NCBI GenBank assembly: GCA_017853415.1
Contig: JAFMJQ010000005.1
Coordinates: 1-34,027 of the forward strand
DNA from: Thermoleophilia bacterium
Lineage (GTDB): Bacteria; Actinomycetota; Thermoleophilia; Miltoncostaeales; Miltoncostaeaceae
Direction: 5' to 3'
Length of the DNA stretch: 34,027 nucleotides
The notes under the pieces: generated by a model
The model's database searches: none
Seen by the model: only the letters and a program-made list of their open reading frames with translations
Told to the model about the DNA's origin: nothing
Part shown: positions 18,868 through 25,592 of the stretch, piece by piece
Position numbering within the stretch: the first letter of the stretch is position 1
Layout of the letters: each line of letters starts with the position of its first letter
Translations under genes and position numbers: made by a program

Positions 18868-18897
18868 TACGATGACGTCCATCGCGGTGCCAGGCAC
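18868..18897 (+). promoter_or_regulatory. Candidate promoter and palindrome upstream of the 89-residue gene
   Basis: TACGAT (18868-18873) fits a -10 directly after the thioredoxin stop. The perfect 11-base palindrome GTGCCAGGCAC lies at 18887-18897. CGGTGCCAG occurs at 18885-18893 and again at 18929-18937, so the second half-site may be a second contact. The leader would be about 85 bases. A regulator binding here is conjecture. Confidence 0.3.
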
Positions 18898-18964
18898 ACG
18901 ACCGCTGCGGCGCCCCAGTCGTCCCGCACGGTGCCAGCCACCCAACCATTCGTCCGGAGACCTC

Positions 18965-19234
18965 ATGACCGACAGGCCCATGCCGCCCATGTACTTCAGC
19001 CTCCGCACGGTGCAGCCGTTCGCGGACATGTCCCTCAGGCCCGTGGAGGGCGAGGAGGGCGTGGAGCTCACCATCGCCGACGGGCAGGTGGTGGGCATGC
19101 TGCTGCCCGACGTGCGCATGCTGAAGCGCCTCGAGGAGATCTGCGAGAAGGCGGGCATCGACCCCTACGAGTGCTGGCGCCGCGTGCAGGGCGACGTCGA
19201 CCTCTCGATCAAGATCCGCGAGAAGGCCGGCTGA
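18965..19234 (+). CDS. Unrecognised 89-residue protein
   Basis: I do not recognise a family. The protein begins MTDRPMPPMYFSLRTVQPF. Its middle looks like a beta hairpin (VELTIADGQVVGMLLPD). It ends in a charged helix (MLKRLEEICEKAG) and a segment with a lone Trp and Cys (DPYECWRRVQGDVD). There is no signal peptide or membrane helix. GGAG at 18956-18959 supports ATG 18965. An upstream in-frame ATG at 18872 would add 31 Arg/Pro-rich residues and overlaps the candidate -10, so it is unlikely. Base composition and frame use resemble the neighbours, so it is probably a real gene. It is convergent with the DUF4395-thioredoxin gene. Confidence 0.7.
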   Translation: MTDRPMPPMYFSLRTVQPFADMSLRPVEGEEGVELTIADGQVVGMLLPDVRMLKRLEEICEKAGIDPYECWRRVQGDVDLSIKIREKAG

Positions 19235-19277
19235 GCCAGCCGGCGCAGTTGCCTCGCGGAGACTGCGCGGTTCAGCC
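19229..19277. terminator. Two-part hairpin shared by convergent genes
   Basis: Outer arms GGCTGA (19229-19234) and TCAGCC (19272-19277) contain the stop codons of the left and right genes. Inner arms GCGCAGT (19243-19249) and ACTGCGC (19262-19268) enclose a 12-base loop, with unpaired bases between outer and inner stems. The layout matches the nuoN/tetR junction: one symmetrical element serving both directions. No U-tract is present. Confidence 0.55.
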
Positions 19278-19988
19278 CAGGGCGGTGACCAGCTCGGCCG
19301 CCTCGGGCGCGCCGATGCGGCCGGTCTTCACCAGGCCCACGTCGCCGGACTGCTCGATGACGATGCCGGCGGGCACGCTCCAGATGGGCAGGGCGCCCGC
19401 CTCGGGGTGCTCATCGAGGTCGATGTCCACCACCGCGCGGCCGCGCGCGGCGTCGTGGATGGCCTGCTTTGCCGCCGGGCAGCGCGGGCAGTTGGGCGCG
19501 GTGACCACCAGCAGCCACGGTCCGTCGCCCTGCAGGTCGAAGGCCTTCTTGAGGTCGTGGGCCGATCCCGCGCGCCGGGCGATCTGCTTCCAGGCGATGC
19601 ACCCGATGCAGATGCCACTGATGGCCGAGAACAGGGCCACGGCCGCCACCATTCCGGTGACGATCCAACCGGCCAGCGACAGCCCGGCGTAGAGCAGCAC
19701 GATCGCCACCACCAGCATGACCAGGGCGATCCACTGGGCGAAGCGCACGGGCTTCGACGGCTCGAGCTCCGCGGGGCGCACCGGCAGCAGCGCGAACAGG
19801 TAGGCCACCGGCGACCAGCGGGGGCCGATGAGGGCCAGGGCGATGAACGCCGCGGCCACCACCACCACGGCCTGCGTCTGGAAGAGCACGGCCTCGAGGC
19901 ACAGCAGGCCGGTGATGGCCTGCGCGAAGCGCGGGGCCCACGGGTGCACCACGGCGGGCGTGCGGGCGGGAAGCGGAAGGGTGCTCAT
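19272..19988 (-). CDS. DUF4395 membrane domain fused to a thioredoxin-like domain
   Basis: The 238-residue protein has a DUF4395-type N-terminal part (about 12-138). Family cues are HPWAPRFAQAITG, ALIGPRWSP, LEPSKPVRFAQW and the ending GICIGCIAW (C127, C130). It includes several hydrophobic segments (about 25-53, 86-103 and 107-124). The C-terminal part (about 145-238) is thioredoxin-like, with TAPNCPRCPAAK (C167, C170) and cis-proline region WSVPAGIV. The active site is CPRC rather than CGPC. The topology is not settled, but two CxxC pairs on one chain suggest electron transfer or disulfide exchange near the membrane. It follows ileS by 38 bases and is probably co-transcribed with it. Confidence 0.8.
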   Translation of the reverse strand: MSTLPLPARTPAVVHPWAPRFAQAITGLLCLEAVLFQTQAVVVVAAAFIALALIGPRWSPVAYLFALLPVRPAELEPSKPVRFAQWIALVMLVVAIVLLYAGLSLAGWIVTGMVAAVALFSAISGICIGCIAWKQIARRAGSAHDLKKAFDLQGDGPWLLVVTAPNCPRCPAAKQAIHDAARGRAVVDIDLDEHPEAGALPIWSVPAGIVIEQSGDVGLVKTGRIGAPEAAELVTALG

Positions 19989-20026
19989 GCGGTGGTCCTC
20001 GGGAGGAGGCTGCAGGGACGGAAGTC

Positions 20027-23000
20027 TTAGGCGCGCGACAGCGCGATTGCAACCGGCTCGGCGTCGATCTCGCCGTCCTCCCGGTGCAGCGGGGTGAACG
20101 GCACCCCGTGGCCCACCGTGAGCTCGGTGGCCAGCACCTCGCCGGCGATCCAGTCGCGGTGGGCGTCGATGGCCTCGCGGATGCGCGCCGAGCCGTCGAG
20201 GTGCAGCACGATGCGGTCCTCCACCCTGAGGTCGGCATCGCGGCGGGCGTTCTGGATGGCGCGCACGAGATCGCGCGCCAGGCCCTCCATCTCGAGCTCG
20301 GGGGTGATCCCCGTGGCAAGGCCCACGGCCAGCGCACCGCCCTCGGCCACCGCATACCCCTCGCTCGGGCGCACCTCGCGCAGCAGGTCGTCGTCGCCCA
20401 GCACCTCGTCATTGCCGTTGACCGTGACGGTCACGGTGTCACCGGCGTCGAGCGCCTGCACGGTGGCCGTGGCATCGAGCGCCGCCACGGCCTCGGCCAT
20501 CGCCGGCATGTTCGGGCCCATGCGCGGTCCCAGCGTGCGGTAGTTGGGCTTGAGGCTCACCTGCACCAGGCCACCGGCATCGGTGACGAAGCGCACCGCG
20601 CGCACGTTGAGCTCCTCGGCCACGATGCCCGAGAGCCCCTCGAGCTCGCGCGCCGTGGCCGGCGGGCAGGCGATCACCGCCTCGAGCAGCGGCTGGCGCA
20701 CCTTGAGCTTGGCCTCCTTGCGCGCCGAGCGGCCGAGGGTGGTGGCCTCCATCGCGGCGGCCATGGCCTGCTCGAGCTGCTCGTCACGGCGGCCGCCCGG
20801 GGCGGGCCAGTCGGCCAGGTGCACGCTGGGCGGCGCGGCGTCGTCGTGCGCCGCCACGAGGTTGCCCCACATCTCGTCGGCAACGAACGGGCAGAACGGT
20901 GCCACCAGCAGCGAGATGGTGGTGAGGCACTCATGCAGCGTGGCGAATGCGGCCGCGGTGTCGGCCGGGTCGTCGCTGCGCCAGAAGCGGCGGCGCGAGG
21001 TGCGCACGTACCAGTTGCTGAGGTCGTCGATGAGGTCCTCGAGGGCGCGGCCGGCCGACGTGGGGTCGTAGTCGGCCAGGCGGGCGGTCACCTGCTCGGT
21101 GGTGCCGTCGAGGCGCGACAGCGCCCAGCGGTCCATGGCCGAGCGCTCGGCCACGGCGGGCGCGGGGTCGCCCGGCGACCAGCCGTCGGGCAGCGCCGCG
21201 TAGGTGACGAGGAACGCATAGGTGTTCCAGAGGGTGAAGAGGAACCTCCGGCGGGTCTCGTCCACCACGTCGAGGCTGAAGCGGAACGACTCCCACGGGC
21301 TCTGGGCCGTGAACAGGTACCACCGGAAGGCGTCGGCCCCCGCGTGGTCGATGACCGTCCAGGGCTCCACCACGTTGCCCTTCGACTTGCTCATCTTCTG
21401 GCCCTCGCCGTCGAGGATGAGCCCCAGGCACACCACGTTGCGGTAGGGCGACTCGTCGAAGAGCAGCGTGCCCTCGGCCAGCAGCGAGTAGAACCATCCG
21501 CGGGTCTGGTCGAGCGCCTCGCACACGAAGTCGGCGGGGAAGCGCCCGGCGAGGTCATCGGGGCCCTCGAAGGGGTGGTGGTGCTGGGCGAACGGCATGG
21601 CGCCGGAGTCGAACCACACATCGGCCACCTCGGGCACGCGGTGGGCCACCCCGCCGCAGTGGCAGCGCACGTCGATGTCGTCCACGTACGGGCGGTGCGG
21701 GTCGAGCGGGTCGGGCACGTCGCCGATCGCGCGCTCCCGGAGGTCGGCGAACGATCCGATGGCCGTCACATGCGAGCAGTCGTCGCAGCGCCAGAAGGGC
21801 AGCGGGGTGCCCCAGTAGCGCTCGCGCGAGATGGCCCAGTCGACGTTGCCCTCGAGCCAGCGGCCGAACCGGCCGTCGCGCACGTGCTCGGGGTGCCAGC
21901 CCACCGACGCGTTGAGCTCGAGCATGCGCTCGCGAACGTCGGTGGTGCGGATGTACCACGAGGGCTTGGCGTAGTAGAGCAGGGGCGTGCCGCAGCGCCA
22001 GCAGTGGGGGTAGGAGTGCTCATAGGGCTTCTCGCGCTGCACGCGGCCACGGGCCTCGAGGTCGGTGATGAGCGCCCGGTCGGCGTCCTTCACGAACTGC
22101 CCCTCGGCCAGCGGCACCGTGGCCGTGAACAGGCCCTGGCGGTCGACGGGGTTGGGGGCGTCGAGGCCGTGCTCGCGCGCGGCGCGCATGTCGTCCTCGC
22201 CGAATGCCGGGGCGATGTGCACGATTCCGGTGCCGTCGTCGGTGGTGACGAAGTCGCTCAGCACCACCTGGTGCCTGCCCGGGATGAGGTCGAAGGGCGG
22301 CTCGTATTCGGCGCCCGCCAACTCGGCCGCGGGGATCACGCGCTCCACCGCGGCGCCCTCGCCCATCACGGCGCCCACCAGCGCCTCGGCCATCACCAGC
22401 CGCTCGTCGCCATCCACCACCACCGCGTAGTCGGTGCCGGGGCTGATGGCCGCGGCCTGGTTGGCCGGAAGCGTCCACGGGGTGGTGGTCCACACCAGCA
22501 GCGACGCCTCGCCCCCGGTGACGGAGGCCGCATCGGCCCGCAGCGGGAACTTCACGTAGATCGACGGGTCGGTGACGTCCCTGTAGCCCTGCGCCACCTC
22601 GTGGCTGCTCAGCGCCGTGCCGCACCGCGGGCAGTAGGGCACCACCTTGTCGCTCTCGTACACCAGGCCCTTGTCGTGCAGCGTGGCGAGGCTCCACCAC
22701 ACGCTCTCGACATAGTCGGTGTCCATGGTGCGATAGGCCTCGGAGGTGTCCACCCAGAAGCCGATGCGCTCGGTGAGGCGCTCCCACTCGTCGAGGTACT
22801 CGCCCACCGACGCCCGGCACCTGGCGTTGAACTCGGCGATGCCGTAGGCCTCGATCTCGGGCTTGCCGCTGATGCCCAGCTGCTTCTCCACCTCGAGCTC
22901 CACCGGCAGGCCGTGGCAGTCCCAGCCGGCCTTGCGCTCCACGTAGCGCCCGCGCATGGTGTGGAACCTCGGGAAGATGTCCTTGAACACCCGCGAGAGC

Positions 23001-23182
23001 ACGTGGTGCGATCCGGGGCGACCATTCGCGGTGGGCGGGCCCTCGTAGAACACGTAGGGGTCGTGGCCCTTCCGCATCTCCACGCTCGTGCGGAACACAT
23101 CGCCGTCGCGCCACGACTGCAGCACGCGCTCCTCCATCGACGTCCACTCGGACGCCGGGCCCACGGGCTTCCAGCGGCTCAT
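20027..23182 (-). CDS. ileS: Isoleucyl-tRNA synthetase, type 2 (GSHH signature)
   Basis: It charges tRNA-Ile with isoleucine. Length is 1051 residues from ATG 23182. The class I start region reads EGPPTANGRPGSHHVLSRV. The position normally HIGH is G57-S58-H59-H60. The second signature KMSKS is intact (596-600). The editing domain is indicated by VWTTTPWTLPANQ. Cysteine pairs CPRC and CWRC, and the end region RAIQNARRDADL with DRI, fit the eukaryote-like type 2 (IleRS2) branch, which is tolerant to mupirocin. The start overlaps the upstream HAD phosphatase stop as ATGA. An upstream extension to 23281 would lie in the HAD gene and lacks family character. Confidence 0.95.
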   Translation of the reverse strand: MSRWKPVGPASEWTSMEERVLQSWRDGDVFRTSVEMRKGHDPYVFYEGPPTANGRPGSHHVLSRVFKDIFPRFHTMRGRYVERKAGWDCHGLPVELEVEKQLGISGKPEIEAYGIAEFNARCRASVGEYLDEWERLTERIGFWVDTSEAYRTMDTDYVESVWWSLATLHDKGLVYESDKVVPYCPRCGTALSSHEVAQGYRDVTDPSIYVKFPLRADAASVTGGEASLLVWTTTPWTLPANQAAAISPGTDYAVVVDGDERLVMAEALVGAVMGEGAAVERVIPAAELAGAEYEPPFDLIPGRHQVVLSDFVTTDDGTGIVHIAPAFGEDDMRAAREHGLDAPNPVDRQGLFTATVPLAEGQFVKDADRALITDLEARGRVQREKPYEHSYPHCWRCGTPLLYYAKPSWYIRTTDVRERMLELNASVGWHPEHVRDGRFGRWLEGNVDWAISRERYWGTPLPFWRCDDCSHVTAIGSFADLRERAIGDVPDPLDPHRPYVDDIDVRCHCGGVAHRVPEVADVWFDSGAMPFAQHHHPFEGPDDLAGRFPADFVCEALDQTRGWFYSLLAEGTLLFDESPYRNVVCLGLILDGEGQKMSKSKGNVVEPWTVIDHAGADAFRWYLFTAQSPWESFRFSLDVVDETRRRFLFTLWNTYAFLVTYAALPDGWSPGDPAPAVAERSAMDRWALSRLDGTTEQVTARLADYDPTSAGRALEDLIDDLSNWYVRTSRRRFWRSDDPADTAAAFATLHECLTTISLLVAPFCPFVADEMWGNLVAAHDDAAPPSVHLADWPAPGGRRDEQLEQAMAAAMEATTLGRSARKEAKLKVRQPLLEAVIACPPATARELEGLSGIVAEELNVRAVRFVTDAGGLVQVSLKPNYRTLGPRMGPNMPAMAEAVAALDATATVQALDAGDTVTVTVNGNDEVLGDDDLLREVRPSEGYAVAEGGALAVGLATGITPELEMEGLARDLVRAIQNARRDADLRVEDRIVLHLDGSARIREAIDAHRDWIAGEVLATELTVGHGVPFTPLHREDGEIDAEPVAIALSRA

Positions 23183-23850
23183 GCGGCCGCCCGCTCCCCG
23201 CCCTGCCACTCGCGCACCCGCGCGATGACCTGGTGGAAGTCCTCGAAGGGCTCGTATGGCGTGCCGCGCTCGTCGAGCCACTCGGCCAGGTGGGCGCGTG
23301 CGAACACCAGGTCGGCCATGCCCGACACGCAGCGGTCGCTGATGCCATCACCCACGAACACGATGGGCTCGCCCTCGTGGCGCACCGACAGCGCATGGCG
23401 CTTGCAGCGGCGGTCGCAGAGCTCGCAGATGTCGCCGCGGTCGTCCGAGAACACCAGCGTGCAGCCGTCCTCGCTGAAGATGGCCTCGTTCGCCACCACC
23501 TCGAGGTGCCCCAGGCCGATGTCGTCGAGCACCATGTCGATCACCGTGCGGAAGCCCGCCGACATGATGACCACGCGGTGGCCCTCCTCCTCGGCGAACT
23601 CCACGAGTTCGAGGATGCCGTCGCGCACGCCCGCGCGCTCGCGCACCAGCGCCATGATGTCGTCGTGCGGCGCCTTGACCTCGGCGAACTGCCGCGACAT
23701 GGCTTCCTCGATGGTGATGCGGCCGGCGCGCAGATCGGGCTCGAGGTCGTCCCACACGCCCTCGCACCCGTGCTCGTCGACGATGACGTGCAGGGTGTCG
23801 CGCATGGTGATCGTGCCGTCGAAATCGACGGCGAGAAGGAGCGGGGCCAC
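23179..23850 (-). CDS. MtnX-like HAD-IB phosphatase
   Basis: The 223-residue HAD phosphatase has nucleophile and acid in VDFDGTIT (D9, D11). Motif II is in VIMSAGF (S97). The acidic motif is VFVGDGISDRC (D168, D172). A cysteine cluster ICELCDRRCKR (C142, C145, C149) lies where MtnX-type enzymes have a Cys-rich loop. MtnX acts in methionine salvage, but no other salvage gene is nearby, so the substrate is open. The best start is GTG 23850, eight bases after TAGCCT. The alternative ATG 23883 adds 11 residues and would overlap the divergent promoter. It is the first gene of an operon with ileS, which it overlaps by four bases. Confidence 0.85.
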   Translation of the reverse strand: MAPLLLAVDFDGTITMRDTLHVIVDEHGCEGVWDDLEPDLRAGRITIEEAMSRQFAEVKAPHDDIMALVRERAGVRDGILELVEFAEEEGHRVVIMSAGFRTVIDMVLDDIGLGHLEVVANEAIFSEDGCTLVFSDDRGDICELCDRRCKRHALSVRHEGEPIVFVGDGISDRCVSGMADLVFARAHLAEWLDERGTPYEPFEDFHQVIARVREWQGGERAAA

Positions 23851-23858
23851 GGCCGGTG

Positions 23859-23864
23859 AGGCTA
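23859..23864 (-). promoter_or_regulatory. Candidate -10 for the HAD-ileS operon (leaderless)
   Basis: On the minus strand TAGCCT is followed by eight bases and GTG 23850, with no ribosome binding site. The fabZ promoter uses the same hexamer. Between this element and the divergent -10 at 23878 lies the 12-base dyad AGCGGCACCGCT (23867-23878), a possible shared operator. Confidence 0.4.
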
Positions 23865-23877
23865 TCAGCGGCACCGC

Positions 23878-23883
23878 TACCAT
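23878..23883 (+). promoter_or_regulatory. Candidate -10 for the hydrolase/lipid kinase operon
   Basis: TACCAT fits TAnnnT. Transcription would start near 23890, just before the Shine-Dalgarno at 23895. An ATG at 23882 lies inside this hexamer. It opens a nine-codon frame that ends at TAG 23909-23911, and it would not be transcribed if this -10 is used. Confidence 0.35.
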
Positions 23884-23894
23884 GATCGGCGTGC

Positions 23895-23903
23895 AGGAGG
23901 TGA
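23895..23903 (+). promoter_or_regulatory. Perfect Shine-Dalgarno before an ATA codon
   Basis: AGGAGGTGA is fully complementary to the usual 16S rRNA 3' end. Counting from AGGAGG, seven bases separate it from ATA at 23908, the ideal spacing. No ATG, GTG or TTG stands at that position in any frame. This site decides the hydrolase start. Confidence 0.6.
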
Positions 23904-23907
23904 CCCC

Positions 23908-24618
23908 ATAGACGCTCCGCGTCCCGTATTCATCCATGGCGCAGGCAGGACGCCCGCCTCGTGGGGCCCGCAGCTCGCCCGATTCGAGGGGGCGCTGGCG
24001 GTGGCGCTGCCCGGGCACCCCGACGGCGCGCCCCTGCTGGGCGCCCCGGCCATGGCCGAGTGGGTGATCGCCGAGGTCGAGGAGATCCCAGGCCCGCTGG
24101 TGATGGTGGGCCACTCCCTGGGCGGCGCCGTGGCGCTCGAGATCGCCCTCATGCGCCCCGATCTCGTGGCCGGGCTCGTGCTGCTGTCCACCGGCGCCCG
24201 CCTTCCCGTGCCCGATGAGGCCCTCGCGCGCATCGACGCCGACTTCACCGCCGAGTGCGCGCGGTTCGTGGAGGAGTCGTGGCTGCACCACGAGCCCGAG
24301 CTCATCCGCCGCGGGACCAACTCGGTCATCTCCATGGGCCCGGAGTCGCTGCGCGCCGACTACCTCTCGGCGCGCGACCACGACCTGCGCGGCAAGCTCG
24401 GCGAGGTCGACGTGCCCGCCATGGTGATCAGCGGCGAGTCCGACCCGCTGGTGCCCACCTGGCTCTCGGAGGAGCTCGCCGACGAGCTGCCCGGTGCCTC
24501 GCTGGCCATCATCGCCGAGACCGCGCACGTGCCGCAGCTGGAGCGACCGGAGATGATCGACCTGCTCATCGCCGCGTTCCTCGCCCGGCTCGAGCTGTCG
24601 ATGGCGGAGGACGCTTGA
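23908..24618 (+). CDS. Alpha/beta hydrolase with apparent ATA start
   Basis: The 236-residue alpha/beta hydrolase has a complete catalytic machinery. The oxyanion loop is VFIHGAGRTPASW (about 8-19). The nucleophile elbow is VGHSLGG (S70). The acid is in ISGESDPLVP (D179), and the histidine in ETAHVPQLERPE (H207). The oxyanion strand lies upstream of the first in-frame canonical start (GTG 24001), which would delete it. Between the in-frame stop at 23857 and this strand the only start-like codon is ATA 23908, behind a perfect Shine-Dalgarno. The substrate is unknown. The stop overlaps the lipid kinase TTG start (TTGA), so the two are translated together. Confidence 0.85.
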   Translation: MDAPRPVFIHGAGRTPASWGPQLARFEGALAVALPGHPDGAPLLGAPAMAEWVIAEVEEIPGPLVMVGHSLGGAVALEIALMRPDLVAGLVLLSTGARLPVPDEALARIDADFTAECARFVEESWLHHEPELIRRGTNSVISMGPESLRADYLSARDHDLRGKLGEVDVPAMVISGESDPLVPTWLSEELADELPGASLAIIAETAHVPQLERPEMIDLLIAAFLARLELSMAEDA

Positions 24619-25577
24619 CCGAACCGCGGCACGCTGCGGATCACCCGATCGCGATCCTCGTCAACCCCCGCTCCACCGCGGCGCAGGAGGGCCTGACCGA
24701 GTACGCCCGGGAGCGGCTCGAGCCCTTCGGCGTGCAGGCCGTGCTCACCACGCGCCAGCGCGGGCACGCGGCCGAACTGGCGAAGCTCGCGATGAAGGAG
24801 CATGACGCCCTCACCGTGGTGACCCTGGGTGGCGACGGCACGGCCGCCGAGGCCGCCGGGGCGCTGGTGAACACCGGCGCGGCCCTGGCGCCGATCCCCA
24901 CCGGCAGCACCAACGTGTTCTCGCGCACCATCGGCTGGCCCATGGATCCGCGGCTGGCCATCGACCGCCTGGTCGACGCCATCGCGCGCGGGCAGCGCGC
25001 CGAGCCCGTGACCATCGGCATCGTGGAGGCCGACGGCCAGGAGCGGCCCTTCATCGTGAACGCCGGCGTGGGAATCGATGCCGAGGCCGCCGACATGGTG
25101 GAGCGCCACCCGGACATGAAGCGCCGCATCGGCCAGCTGTGGTTCGCCGGCGCCACGTTCGTGGCCGCCGCACGCCACGTGCGCAAGGCGCCGATGCGGG
25201 TGAGCGTGGACCACGGCACCCCCTTCCCGCTGGCATCGATGAGCATCGCCTGCACCCGGCCCTATGCGTACTTCCGCACCCACGCCTTCGACCTCATCCC
25301 CGATGCCGGCCACGACGGCGCCCTGGGCTGGCTCGGCTCGGTGGGCCGGGGCATGTCGGGCCCCGCCATCGCCGCTGCCGGCGCCTTCACCGGCGGATGG
25401 CACCTCGACTCGCCGCGCATCGCGCACGGCGTGGCCCATGAGGAGATCGTGCTGGACTCACCCGACGGCATGGCGCTGCAGGCCGATGGCGAGCCGCTGG
25501 GGCGGCACCGGCGCATCGTGGTGCGGCCGGCCAGCGGACTGCTTGTGCTGCGAGGGGATTCCCGGCCCGGGGCCTAG
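24615..25577 (+). CDS. Diacylglycerol-kinase-family lipid kinase
   Basis: A 320-residue member of the DgkB/YegS lipid kinase family, which phosphorylates diacylglycerol or related lipids and so recycles them toward phosphatidate. The nucleotide-binding motif LGGDGTAAEA (GGDGT at 72-76) and the following IPTGSTNVFSR (TGSTN at 96-100) are diagnostic. FIVNAGVGIDAEA begins the second domain, and GMALQADGEPLG is the typical C-terminal beta motif. The start is TTG 24615 with GGAGG at 24606-24610, overlapping the hydrolase stop by four bases. Sphingosine-kinase-like or other substrates are possible. It is convergent with the fab/acc block, and the two final stop codons overlap in a CTAG. Confidence 0.9.
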   Translation: MTEPRHAADHPIAILVNPRSTAAQEGLTEYARERLEPFGVQAVLTTRQRGHAAELAKLAMKEHDALTVVTLGGDGTAAEAAGALVNTGAALAPIPTGSTNVFSRTIGWPMDPRLAIDRLVDAIARGQRAEPVTIGIVEADGQERPFIVNAGVGIDAEAADMVERHPDMKRRIGQLWFAGATFVAAARHVRKAPMRVSVDHGTPFPLASMSIACTRPYAYFRTHAFDLIPDAGHDGALGWLGSVGRGMSGPAIAAAGAFTGGWHLDSPRIAHGVAHEEIVLDSPDGMALQADGEPLGRHRRIVVRPASGLLVLRGDSRPGA

Positions 25578-25592
25578 ATCTCCTGCCCGGCC
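25564..25592. terminator. Imperfect hairpin over overlapping convergent stops
   Basis: GGCC (25564-25567) pairs with GGCC (25589-25592), and GGG (25569-25571) with CCC (25586-25588), with one bulged C at 25568. The loop contains CTAG, in which the plus-strand TAG (25575-25577) and the minus-strand TAG (25576-25574) overlap by two bases. It is weaker than the other two convergent hairpins. Confidence 0.35.

Noticed and set aside
20084-23911. 1275-codon plus-strand frame opposite ileS
   Set aside because: It is the complement of IleRS codons with repetitive Val/Gly/His/Arg composition and no domain.
23882-23911. Nine-codon upstream peptide before the hydrolase
   Set aside because: Its ATG lies inside the candidate -10, and its length gives no coding evidence. 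It is kept only as an alternative in the ATA finding.
24001-24618. GTG 24001 as hydrolase start
   Set aside because: It removes the first strand and the HGAG oxyanion loop, and no Shine-Dalgarno precedes it.
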